From: UBA8752 sp964223495
GTDB taxonomy: Bacteria > Bacteroidota > Bacteroidia > Flavobacteriales_D > Sanyastnellaceae
Direction of reading: 5' to 3'
Length of the DNA: 31,113 bases
Assembly: GCA_964223495.1 (NCBI GenBank)
Contig: CAXQGL010000074.1
Coordinates: 1-31,113, forward strand
Shown: positions 22,656 to 30,355 of the stretch, in pieces
Layout: each line of letters opens with the position of its first letter
How positions within the stretch are numbered: the first letter of the stretch is position 1
Translations under genes and position numbers: made by a program
Notes under the pieces: generated by a model
The model's database searches: none
What the model was told of the DNA's origin: nothing
What the model saw: the letters and a program-made list of their open reading frames with translations, nothing else

Positions 22656-23733
22656 AGCTGAACCGGGAGGGAGGGAGTTCCGAAAAGCGCCGCCGGCGGC
22701 GCAGGAAATAATCCAGCGCCACAGACCCGGAATAGCGACCGGCCAGGGACTGGGCACTCCTTTCCTTGCCGATGCAGTTCTGCAATTCCCTGTCTCTTTT
22801 TTGCTGCATCATGCGCCGATTCCGTCGGAACGCTGCATGGGCCCTGATGACCGCCCGAAACAGCGCCACTTCACCAACCAACAGGAAACGCAGCCCGGCG
22901 ATGCCGTCGAGCACCATCCTGAACAGCAGTCGGCCATGGATTCCCGCCCGGTGGTCGTTCTTGAGAAGCAGATAGAGGTTGTTCCTGAAGTTGAGCTCCG
23001 TCTTGCGGGGGCTCGACTGCGCAAGCGTGCCTCCCCCCAGATGATATACATGGGTGCCCGTGGCGACTCCGACAATGTGTCCGCGGTTCCTCAACCGCCA
23101 ACACAGGTCGATTTCTTCCATATGGGCAAAGAAATCCTCGTCCAGTCCACCCACTGCGTTCCATGCCTCCACCGACACGAGGAGGGCAGCACCAGAAGCC
23201 CAGAAAACAGCCCGCTCGGCGTCATATTGCCCGCGGTCCACCTCGTTTGAATCGAACAGCCGCCCGGCACAGAACATATGGCCATGGCGGTCCATATATC
23301 CGCCCGCAGCCCCGGCGTATTCGAATTCCGCCCGTCGTTCAAGCGATCTCATCTTGGGTTGGGCAGCCGACCAACCGTGACGGCCGCATGCCTCCACCAT
23401 CTCTTCGACCCAGCCCTCCGTGACCTCGACGTCACTGTTCAGCAGGAGGTACCATTCGGCATCCAACTGTTCCGAAAGCAAGGACAGGCCTTCGTTGTAT
23501 CCTCCTGCAAAGCCTGCATTCGATGGAAGGCGGATCAAGCGGACTTCGGGGAAGTCCCGGGCGAGCAATGCCAGACTATCATCATCTGATCCATTGTCGA
23601 TGACCACCACAGCATCCTTTGGATCCGCATGGGCAACGACAGACGGAAGGAACCGCTGCAAATGGTGCGCCCCATTCCAATTGAGGATGGCCACGGCCAC
23701 CCTGCTTTGAGTCCGCTCGGCTGTGCCCATCAT
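22654..23733 (-). CDS. Family 2 glycosyltransferase
   Basis: GT-A fold enzyme transferring a sugar from a nucleotide-sugar donor, probably in surface polysaccharide or glycan synthesis. The 359-residue protein has the N-terminal AILNWNG and VVIDNGSDDDS motifs, FAGGYNEGL, the donor/metal motif LLLNSDVEV, FWASGAALLVSVEAW and the catalytic-base region FFAHMEEIDLCWRLRNRGH. Then come HVYHLGGGTL and a basic C-terminal region (RRNRRMMQQKRDRE, RRRRRFSE) that may contact membrane or RNA-free anionic surfaces. Its start overlaps the upstream GWxTD gene by ATGA (23730-23733), so the two are probably coupled. Sugar and acceptor are unknown. Confidence 0.93.
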   Translation of the reverse strand: MMGTAERTQSRVAVAILNWNGAHHLQRFLPSVVAHADPKDAVVVIDNGSDDDSLALLARDFPEVRLIRLPSNAGFAGGYNEGLSLLSEQLDAEWYLLLNSDVEVTEGWVEEMVEACGRHGWSAAQPKMRSLERRAEFEYAGAAGGYMDRHGHMFCAGRLFDSNEVDRGQYDAERAVFWASGAALLVSVEAWNAVGGLDEDFFAHMEEIDLCWRLRNRGHIVGVATGTHVYHLGGGTLAQSSPRKTELNFRNNLYLLLKNDHRAGIHGRLLFRMVLDGIAGLRFLLVGEVALFRAVIRAHAAFRRNRRMMQQKRDRELQNCIGKERSAQSLAGRYSGSVALDYFLRRRRRFSELPPSRFS

Positions 23734-25286
23734 CTGGGGTTGAAGAACAAATCTTCGGGTTCCTCCCTGCTGTAGGTGTCGCGACGCCCCAGTTGATTCA
23801 ATCCCGTTTGGACGACGGAGTGACCGAGCTCCCTGGTTTTCAGGATATCAAGCCAATCGGCATTGCGCAATTCCTGCGGATGGTCGCTGTGCAGGAGCTC
23901 GAAGCACTCCCCGACGACTTGTGGCGTGTAGAACAGGAAACGCCGGTTGTTGAATTGGCCGGCCTTGTGATAGTGCCAGATCTCATAAGGGTAGTACTGC
24001 GTTCCGTGATGGCGCTGGACAATGGTGTTCGGACGTCCATAGCGCAAAAGAATCCAGCCCATGTCCGTCTCGTGGCCTTCCCGATGGGGACAACTGCCGT
24101 ACTCCGCATCCGCCACTGCGACTTCGGTTCGGTAGGCCTTCCATGCACGCTCGGGTTGATCCGGGTCCCGGACCATCCAGAAGTTCTCGAAAAAGGACTG
24201 AAGCTGAATGAGGTTGGCGCCCTGCAGCACGAATTCGATGGACCTCCGTTCTCCCGCATCTGCAATGGGAATCAAGGTTTCGACGGTGGCGAGCAGGCTG
24301 TCACGGTCATTGAACTCAAGAACGAAAGGGGAGAGGTTGCCGGATGCTTCGGCAGCATCCTGCACAGCCGAGCTGACGGTTTCCAATGACAAAGCTCCTG
24401 CCACAAGCAGTTCCTGATCGGGTGTCATGACTTCCACAACAAGCTCATGAAGTCCCGGCGGAGGGGTGGGCAAGGCTTCGAGAACAGGCACCACAGGGGC
24501 CGCTTTCATCCTGAAATACCGCTTGGTCTCCGTCAGCCAACCGTCGGCCTGTCCCGGTACCCGGAAACCGGCCACCACGAGAAAGTCCCCACCATCGCCG
24601 AAGAACTCATGGGTGCCATACAATTCTCCATAGAAGGCCACCCGCGGAGCATCAGCGGAAATTCTGGAATCCACCAGGGGCAGGATGTCCTTCCCGGATC
24701 GGGTGAATGGCGTGGGGGGAACGGAAGCCGGCCTGACCCCCTGCACAAAAAATAAATCACTGATATCCAAATCCCTGTATTCCTCAACTTCAACCACAAC
24801 ATCATGCTTGAGTACAGGCCGATCCGGGTTGCCGATGTCCTCAACCTCAAATTCCACGACATGGGGCCCGGCATCCATTGAAATGCGCGCAACATCCACG
24901 AAATCACCTGGCATGGGCAGTTCACCCGTGCGCGCTGTGGACTTGGCATACCCCGCTACAACACCTGCACTGTCATAGGCTACCACGGTCCATCGAACGG
25001 CGGCAACATAAGTGGAATCCGTGGCCCCCACCCAGCTGACATTGGAAGCAAGGAATTCTGCCTGAACCTCCAGGAAAGGTCCCGATTCAGGAGAATGGAA
25101 TTGCCTGGTGGCCAGGCGCATGGAAGGAGGATACAAAGCCTCCTGAGCCAAGGCAGCTGAAGCCTGCATCAAGCACAGAAGACAGATGAACGTCCTGAAT
25201 CCGAGGAGGATTGATTCGCTCCTGCATGCGCCCTTGTCGAACCAAAGCGGGTATACATGCGCTAAATTGGGACCTGTGAATTGCAT
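23730..25286 (-). CDS. GWxTD domain-containing exported protein
   Basis: 518 residues from ATG 25286. A hydrophobic export signal (ILLGFRTFICLLCLMQASAALAQ) is followed by beta-rich domains. In the C-terminal third is the GWxTD module: FWMVRDPDQPERAWKAYRTE, then a degenerate 'GHETDMGWILLRYGRP' in place of GWxTDRG, and YYPYEIWHYHKAGQFNNRRFLFY. The GWxTD family is typical of Bacteroidota and its function is unknown to me. The N-terminus is odd: ATG 25286 puts ~24 residues ahead of the signal core. The only nearer in-frame ATG/TTG (MQASAALAQ) would destroy the signal. The start codon shares bases with the divergent PKD-protein start (CATG). Confidence 0.85.
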   Translation of the reverse strand: MQFTGPNLAHVYPLWFDKGACRSESILLGFRTFICLLCLMQASAALAQEALYPPSMRLATRQFHSPESGPFLEVQAEFLASNVSWVGATDSTYVAAVRWTVVAYDSAGVVAGYAKSTARTGELPMPGDFVDVARISMDAGPHVVEFEVEDIGNPDRPVLKHDVVVEVEEYRDLDISDLFFVQGVRPASVPPTPFTRSGKDILPLVDSRISADAPRVAFYGELYGTHEFFGDGGDFLVVAGFRVPGQADGWLTETKRYFRMKAAPVVPVLEALPTPPPGLHELVVEVMTPDQELLVAGALSLETVSSAVQDAAEASGNLSPFVLEFNDRDSLLATVETLIPIADAGERRSIEFVLQGANLIQLQSFFENFWMVRDPDQPERAWKAYRTEVAVADAEYGSCPHREGHETDMGWILLRYGRPNTIVQRHHGTQYYPYEIWHYHKAGQFNNRRFLFYTPQVVGECFELLHSDHPQELRNADWLDILKTRELGHSVVQTGLNQLGRRDTYSREEPEDLFFNPR

Positions 25287-27543
25287 GATTCGGCAAGATA
25301 CACCGAGGTGGAGGTCCCTTGCGGCAGCATGGGCATTCCTCGTGGCTCCGACGCTCAACGTCCTGGCAACCCACCTCGTGGGTGGCGAGATGTACTATGA
25401 TCATCTGGGAGGTGACCAATACGAAATACACCTGATCATCTACCGGGATTGCGGGCCGACCAACACCAATGGTACCGACTTCGACATGATGGCGAACATC
25501 GCGGTTTACGAGGGCTTTGACTTGTACTTCCAAGGTAGCGTGGCCCTCAACAACAACGTGACCAACATCGATTTGCAGAGCGGCAATCCATGTGCGCAAT
25601 TTCCGCCGGGAGTATGCGTCGAAAGGGCCGTCTACACGACGACGGTCACCTTGCCGCCCAGTGCGGAACCCTACACCATCGTCTATCAACGCTGCTGCCG
25701 GAATCCACAGGTGATCAACCTGGCCGACCCAATGAATACCGGGTTCACCATTTTCGCCGAAATCCCTGCGGTCCTCGGTATGGACGACTTTGAAACCTCG
25801 GACAATTCATCCCCCCGCTTCGATTTCCTTCCTCAGGCCTATGTCTGTGCCGGTCAACCGTTCTCACTCCCCAATCCGGCCGAGGACCTCGACGGAGACA
25901 GTCTGCTCTACACCATTGGGGACGTCTTCATCGGCGGCAGCTTCTCCGCACCGACACCCAATCCACCTGCCGGCCCTCCCTTCGACAATGTCATGTGGGC
26001 CAACGGTTTCGGCCCGTTGACTCCCTTGGGGGACAATGAGCCCGACTGGGTGTACATCGACGAGACGAATGGAACCCTGTCCGGCACCCCGACCATGATC
26101 GGGAAATATGTGGTCGGCATCTACGTGAATGAATTCCGCCAGGATGAAAATGGCAATTGGGTCAACCTCGGCAAGATGCTCCGCGATTTCACCATCGATG
26201 TGGTGCCCTGTGAAATCGTATTGCCCGGTGTGGAATGGCCCGAAGCCTGCACGGGATTGGATGTGGACTTTCTCGTGGATGCCACCGAAGGCGAGTTTTT
26301 CTGGAGTTTCGGCACATCGAACCCACAGGACACCAGCTCGAGTCCGTCGCCCTCCTTCACCTTTCCCGAACTGGGTCAATACACGGTGTCATTGGCCTAC
26401 GACCTGGGAGGATGTGGTGACAGCCTGCAGCAGAACATCCTGGTGGCCCCGCCCGTGGAAGCCACATTCAGCCTAGGAGGTTTTGAATGCACTGCGGAGG
26501 GATGGTCCCAGCAGGTGACCTACACTGGAGACACGCCGGGATCCACCGGGACGCTCTCGTGGAACGTCGATGGAGAGCCTGTGGCCAACGGGACGACACC
26601 GGGACTGTTGGACATTCCACCCGGCCAGCACACCGTATCCGCCGCGCTGCTCACCGACATCGGCTGTGAGATGGAAGAATCCCAATCCGTCGAATTGCCC
26701 GGTCTGCCGACGGCTGGCTTTTCCCTCTCCGACCCGCCCTGCAATGGATTGGAGATCGCCTTCAGCAACTTGTCGGCGAATGCGGATGGCTACCAATGGG
26801 TCTTCGACCTCTCGGACCCCTCAACAGGAGTCGATCCGGAAAGCACAAGCGCCACTCCTACCTGGACCTACAGCGGATTCGGAAGCTTCGAAGCACAACT
26901 CATCGCCCAACCTGGTTCGGCATGTGCAGATACGGTCACGGAATTCGTCACGGTCCTGCCGGAAGACCCGCTCGTCATGTCTTTCGGCGCCATAGAACCG
27001 CTGGCATGCTCGTTGGAGACGACCGTGGATTTCCTGTTTGACGGCGCCTATGCGGACGTGGTCACATGGGACTTTGGTGCGGCCGGCTCTGCCAATGGAG
27101 ACACCGTGACGCACGACTTCGTGAATCCGGGATTGTATCCGGTGACCCTCACGATCGAAAACGAGGAATGCGGAACGGTTCAATCTGCTGCGTTCGAAGT
27201 CTACGTGCCGGAATTGGTGTCGGACATCGAAATGGTCATTCCCAATGTGATCACACCCAATGCCGACGGCAAGAACGACCGATTCAGGGTCGGAACACGC
27301 AGGGTGGATGACGGCAGTGTCCTCCCCACGGACGTGTCCTCCTTCAGTCAGTTCAAGCTGCAGATCTTCGATCGTTGGGGTGTTCTCGTCCACGAATCGG
27401 AAGGCATTGGAGCCGCCTGGGATGGCAGGATAGGGGGCAATGTGGCCGCCCCCGGCACCTACTACTACATCCTGAACGCCGACCACAGCTGTCTGGATCA
27501 GGACATTCGGCAGGTGGGGGAGGTGACGGTGATCACGGACTGA
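25285..27543 (+). CDS. Type IX-secreted PKD-repeat protein with gliding-motility-type C-terminal domain
   Basis: 752-residue surface or secreted protein. Signal peptide RWRSLAAAWAFLVAPTLNVLA, then the start THLVGGEMYYDHLGGDQYEI seen in many Bacteroidota cell-surface proteins (IYRDCGPTN, VYQRCCRNP). It has a cadherin/Ig-like part (DLDGDSLLYTIGD ... NGTLSGTPTMIGKYVV), several PKD-like repeats (FFWSFGTSNPQ, YQWVFDLSDP, VTWDFGAAGS, each with a GxY/F strand), and the type B sorting domain: NVITPNADGKNDRFRVG, LQIFDRWGVLVHES, WDGRIGG, GTYYYIL. It is exported by the T9SS and probably attached to the cell surface as an adhesin or mucin-like protein. TAAATTGG (25263-25270) is a weak -7 box 14 nt upstream. 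The last 11 nt overlap the convergent ABM gene. Confidence 0.92.
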   Translation: MIRQDTPRWRSLAAAWAFLVAPTLNVLATHLVGGEMYYDHLGGDQYEIHLIIYRDCGPTNTNGTDFDMMANIAVYEGFDLYFQGSVALNNNVTNIDLQSGNPCAQFPPGVCVERAVYTTTVTLPPSAEPYTIVYQRCCRNPQVINLADPMNTGFTIFAEIPAVLGMDDFETSDNSSPRFDFLPQAYVCAGQPFSLPNPAEDLDGDSLLYTIGDVFIGGSFSAPTPNPPAGPPFDNVMWANGFGPLTPLGDNEPDWVYIDETNGTLSGTPTMIGKYVVGIYVNEFRQDENGNWVNLGKMLRDFTIDVVPCEIVLPGVEWPEACTGLDVDFLVDATEGEFFWSFGTSNPQDTSSSPSPSFTFPELGQYTVSLAYDLGGCGDSLQQNILVAPPVEATFSLGGFECTAEGWSQQVTYTGDTPGSTGTLSWNVDGEPVANGTTPGLLDIPPGQHTVSAALLTDIGCEMEESQSVELPGLPTAGFSLSDPPCNGLEIAFSNLSANADGYQWVFDLSDPSTGVDPESTSATPTWTYSGFGSFEAQLIAQPGSACADTVTEFVTVLPEDPLVMSFGAIEPLACSLETTVDFLFDGAYADVVTWDFGAAGSANGDTVTHDFVNPGLYPVTLTIENEECGTVQSAAFEVYVPELVSDIEMVIPNVITPNADGKNDRFRVGTRRVDDGSVLPTDVSSFSQFKLQIFDRWGVLVHESEGIGAAWDGRIGGNVAAPGTYYYILNADHSCLDQDIRQVGEVTVITD

Positions 27544-27895
27544 TTTCCCGCCGGAACCAGCGGGTCTGTTCGATGCGACAGGTCACCGAGCGGAAAGCAT
27601 CATACCATTCATTCACGCCCCTGGCCTTCGCATCCCGATGGACACCGTGCCGCGACCATGCATCCACGGCCTCCCGATCGCGCCAGTAGCTGATGAAGAT
27701 GCCATCCTTGCCATTGCGAAGGGTTTCATACCCGATGTATCCCTCGATTTTCCTGGCTTCAGTGAGGACCTGCTCCATGGCTGCGGCATATCCTTCGGGG
27801 TCGAGGGGGCGCTCACTGATGAAGATGCTGGCGTAATGGCCGGGTGCAAGGTGCACCTCGTCTTGGATGACGGTCATGACGGAAAGGTCGGTCAT
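27533..27895 (-). CDS. Antibiotic biosynthesis monooxygenase (ABM) domain protein
   Basis: 120-residue ferredoxin-like dimeric alpha/beta-barrel protein. Seen: YASIFISERP as strand 1, a helix (YAAAMEQVLTEARKIEGYIGYETLR) and GIFISYWRDREAVDAWSRHGVHRDAKARG, the hallmark 'SYW.d.ea..aW..h..H..A' of ABM proteins. The C-terminus adds WYDAFRSVTCRIEQTRWF. Members include heme-degrading and quinol monooxygenases and many proteins of unknown role. ATG 27895 is used; ATG 27877 is an alternative. Convergent 11-nt overlap with the PKD protein gene. Confidence 0.88.
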   Translation of the reverse strand: MTDLSVMTVIQDEVHLAPGHYASIFISERPLDPEGYAAAMEQVLTEARKIEGYIGYETLRNGKDGIFISYWRDREAVDAWSRHGVHRDAKARGVNEWYDAFRSVTCRIEQTRWFRREISP

Positions 27896-27897
27896 CC

Positions 27898-27905
27898 CAT
27901 CTTTG
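27898..27905 (+). promoter_or_regulatory. Candidate -7 box of the GNAT gene (CATCTTTG)
   Basis: 5 of 6 fixed positions of TAnnTTTG, ending 4 nt before ATG 27910, in the 14-nt gap between divergent start codons. Confidence 0.35.
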
Positions 27906-27909
27906 CGGC

Positions 27910-28737
27910 ATGAACTCCGCGTGGGATCGGGCATTTTCCAGGTGCATACACGACGAGGCCGGAAGGCGGACCCCGCAATCCTTGCGGTTTGGCCTCAAGG
28001 CCCTGACCACGCCCCCATGGGCGCAGGATATCGGCCGGCATGCGCATCCGGAGGCCATTGCAGCAGTGCTCTCCAATCCTGCCGCCGGACTCATCGTCCT
28101 GGATCTTGCTCCGGGAGCGCCCGTCCCCATGAAACTGCCACCAGGTGCATGGGCCCTGGAACAGCATACGCGACAGGTCAAGCTGGAAGCGGGTGCCGAC
28201 CCAATTGAAACGTGGCCGTCGCATCGACGAAAACAATGGAAAAGGGCCGAAAGAGAAGGCATGACGGCCGTCCCAACAAAGGACGTGGACACCCTCATCG
28301 CCCTGCACCAGGCATCCAGAAAAAGAAAAGGGGTGGCCAGTGATGCAGCAGCCCTTGAAGGCCTCATGACGGAATTGCTGAAAGAGCCCGATACCCAGGG
28401 CTGGGTCGTCAGGAGTGAGACGGGCAACACCTTGGCCGGAGGGGTCTTTCACGGCACGGACGACCACCGCTGCGTCTATGGATTCGGAGGGCAATTCAGG
28501 AACGGCACTCCCGGCGACACCAGCCGGGCCAGTGTACTCCTCATCGGTACGGCCATGCGCCATGCGGCCATGAATGGAATTGGGTGTTTCGACTTCGGCG
28601 GCAGCGCGGACCCCGGCGTGGACCGGTTCTACGGCGAATTCGGCGCCGAGAAAGTCGAGAAATTCAGGCTTGTCCGCGCAGCACGCGGTTGGCGACTCCT
28701 TCTCCGATTGCGCCGACCGGATCTGTTCCCCCGCTGA
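27910..28737 (+). CDS. GNAT/FemAB-like acyl- or aminoacyltransferase
   Basis: 275-residue protein with the BioF2/FemAB-like GNAT fold. Landmarks are a W-S-HRRKQWKRAEREG segment, LIALHQASRKRKG, then NTLAGGVFHGTDDHRCVYGFGGQFRN and the diagnostic end HAAMNGIGCFDFGGSADPGVDRFYGEFGAEKVEKFRL (fold end with a conserved FGA). Family members transfer acyl or aminoacyl groups to cell-wall peptides or lipids, but this small stand-alone form has no defined substrate. The stop TGA abuts the stop of adenosine deaminase, together making TGATCA. Nothing in the neighbourhood indicates the pathway. Confidence 0.8.
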   Translation: MNSAWDRAFSRCIHDEAGRRTPQSLRFGLKALTTPPWAQDIGRHAHPEAIAAVLSNPAAGLIVLDLAPGAPVPMKLPPGAWALEQHTRQVKLEAGADPIETWPSHRRKQWKRAEREGMTAVPTKDVDTLIALHQASRKRKGVASDAAALEGLMTELLKEPDTQGWVVRSETGNTLAGGVFHGTDDHRCVYGFGGQFRNGTPGDTSRASVLLIGTAMRHAAMNGIGCFDFGGSADPGVDRFYGEFGAEKVEKFRLVRAARGWRLLLRLRRPDLFPR

Positions 28738-29736
28738 TCAGGTCCAGACTGCTGCCTTGCGGTCCTCGGGAATGAACGACGCTGCGCGGGCCCATTCGTT
28801 GATCTGAACGAATTCAGCCTCGGTGAAGCCCATGCCATCCCGTAGTAGGCGGTACTCATCCATGATGTCGATGTTCATGATGCCCGGGTCATCCGTATTG
28901 AGTGTCGTGCGGATGCCCGCCTCCATGATGCGCCGGAAGGGATGGGCCTCCCGGGTGGGACACACCCCGCTCAACCAATTCGATGTGGGGCACAGTTCCA
29001 ATACCGTACCACGCTCCCTGACGAACTCCAGCACTTCCTGATCCTCGAGGATGCGCACGCCATGGCCTATGCGGTCGGCATGCAGCAACTCGATCGATTT
29101 CCGAATGCTCTGGGCAGCTTGCGGTCCTTCCGCCTCTCCAGCGTGTATGGTCACCTTGAACCCCTCCGATTTGGCACGTTCAAAAAGTGGAATGAAGGGT
29201 TCCGGGCCCACTGCCAGCTCGTTGTCAGCCAGATCCATGGCCAGAATGTCGCTTTTCTTCTCCACCGCGAAATCCAACCAGTAGCGGTTCTCCTGCACCG
29301 TTTTGATCCGCTGGAGAATGAAAATCAAACCCACGGCCAAAGGGAAATCCTGCTCGGCGCGAGCGATGCCCCGCATGACGGCCATGTGCATGGCATCGGG
29401 CTTCAATCTGGGATGGGCATCACACAGGAAACTGGGCGCATACCGCAATTCAAGCAGGCGCACTCCCCGCTTCGACATGTCCTCACAACATTCGTAGGTC
29501 ATGCGCTCGATGACCTCCGGCGAATCCAGCAGGTCACGGTGCCCGAGGAAGATGTTGAGCAGCGTTGGGAGGTCACCGACCGGCTCCGTGATCAGATAAC
29601 CCTTGCGAAACGAAGCATCATCGAGCTGGAGTCCCTTGGCGGACAGCAGTTCGCGCAGCAATTCATGCCGTGCCGTCAGTTCGAGGTGGCAGTGCAACTC
29701 GACCTTGGGCAGCGCAATCAGGGCATCATCATCCAT
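28738..29736 (-). CDS. add: Adenosine deaminase family protein
   Basis: Hydrolytic deamination of adenosine to inosine (purine salvage), or a related nucleoside. The 332-residue TIM barrel carries the metal site PKVELHCHLE (H15, H17), HAGE (198-201, with the catalytic Glu), RIGHGVRI (His of 224-226), the LCPTSNW segment and the metal Asp pair TTLNTDDPG (D282, D283). The usual 'HLDG' after the first metal motif is HLEL here, a mild deviation that could affect substrate choice. The start at 29736 is standard; TAAATTCG ends 6 nt upstream. An adenine or 6-aminodeoxyfutalosine deaminase role cannot be excluded. Confidence 0.9.
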   Translation of the reverse strand: MDDDALIALPKVELHCHLELTARHELLRELLSAKGLQLDDASFRKGYLITEPVGDLPTLLNIFLGHRDLLDSPEVIERMTYECCEDMSKRGVRLLELRYAPSFLCDAHPRLKPDAMHMAVMRGIARAEQDFPLAVGLIFILQRIKTVQENRYWLDFAVEKKSDILAMDLADNELAVGPEPFIPLFERAKSEGFKVTIHAGEAEGPQAAQSIRKSIELLHADRIGHGVRILEDQEVLEFVRERGTVLELCPTSNWLSGVCPTREAHPFRRIMEAGIRTTLNTDDPGIMNIDIMDEYRLLRDGMGFTEAEFVQINEWARAASFIPEDRKAAVWT

Positions 29737-29742
29737 GGTGGG

Positions 29743-29750
29743 CGAATTTA
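29743..29750 (-). promoter_or_regulatory. Candidate -7 box of the adenosine deaminase gene
   Basis: Minus-strand TAAATTCG, 5 of 6 fixed positions of TAnnTTTG, ends 6 nt before ATG 29736. Confidence 0.35.
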
Positions 29751-29815
29751 CGCCTTCGACCGGCGGATGTTCATTTCAACTTGAACGCAGGTGGATGGAC
29801 ATGGAAGCCCCCAAG

Positions 29816-29823
29816 GATATTTG
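29816..29823 (+). promoter_or_regulatory. Candidate -7 box of the 174-residue gene (GATATTTG)
   Basis: 5 of 6 fixed positions of TAnnTTTG, ending 4 nt before ATG 29828. Confidence 0.35.
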
Positions 29824-29827
29824 AAGC

Positions 29828-30352
29828 ATGATTGGAATCGGAGCGCGCATAGCCCACCCCAAATACGGAGAGGGTGCGATTTTCGGAGAGTCCGGCGCCG
29901 CATGGCGCATCTTCTTTCAGGAGCACGGCGAAAAGGAATTGGCCAAGACCTATGAATCCTATGAGGTCATGGAGCCTGCTCCGGAATCGTCAGGCGGCAT
30001 TGACCTCGAGGATGTCATATCCGCTGTCGAGAATGTCTTTGACCAATACATGGAGTCGCCTGACCCCATCGCCCTTGGCGACAGATGGGAGGGGGGCACC
30101 ATGGTGCTGGCTCCCGGGGATGATGGACTGAAGTCCAAGGAGGTACCCATCGAGACCTTCTTCCACAAGATCGTCATGCTGCGGGACCGGTTGCGCGTCC
30201 TCGAGCAGAACATCAACAGCCACGCCAAGCTGTCCGACGAGGACAAGGTCAACCTGCAGCAGTACATCACACGCTGCTATGGTTCGCTGACCACGTTCAA
30301 TGTCCTCTTCGATCGAAAAGAGGATTGGTTTGTAGGGGAGAAGAAGGGCTGA
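29828..30352 (+). CDS. Conserved Bacteroidota protein of unknown function
   Basis: 174 residues. The N-terminal ~50 are a small beta-domain (IGARIAHPKYGEGAIFGESG, WRIFFQEHGEKELAKTYESY) like the SH3/CarD-type 'hp.fG.G.V' folds. The rest is helical, with IALGDRWEGGTMVLAP and the highly regular VPIETFFHKIVMLRDRLRV, LEQNINSHAKLSDEDKVN and QQYITRCYGSLTTFNVLF segments. From memory these segments are strongly conserved across the phylum without a known function. Cytosolic, no signal. The stop lies 3 nt from the convergent stop of the next gene. A nucleic-acid- or polymerase-linked role is conceivable from the N-terminal fold but is not shown. Confidence 0.8.
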   Translation: MIGIGARIAHPKYGEGAIFGESGAAWRIFFQEHGEKELAKTYESYEVMEPAPESSGGIDLEDVISAVENVFDQYMESPDPIALGDRWEGGTMVLAPGDDGLKSKEVPIETFFHKIVMLRDRLRVLEQNINSHAKLSDEDKVNLQQYITRCYGSLTTFNVLFDRKEDWFVGEKKG

Positions 30353-30355
30353 AGG

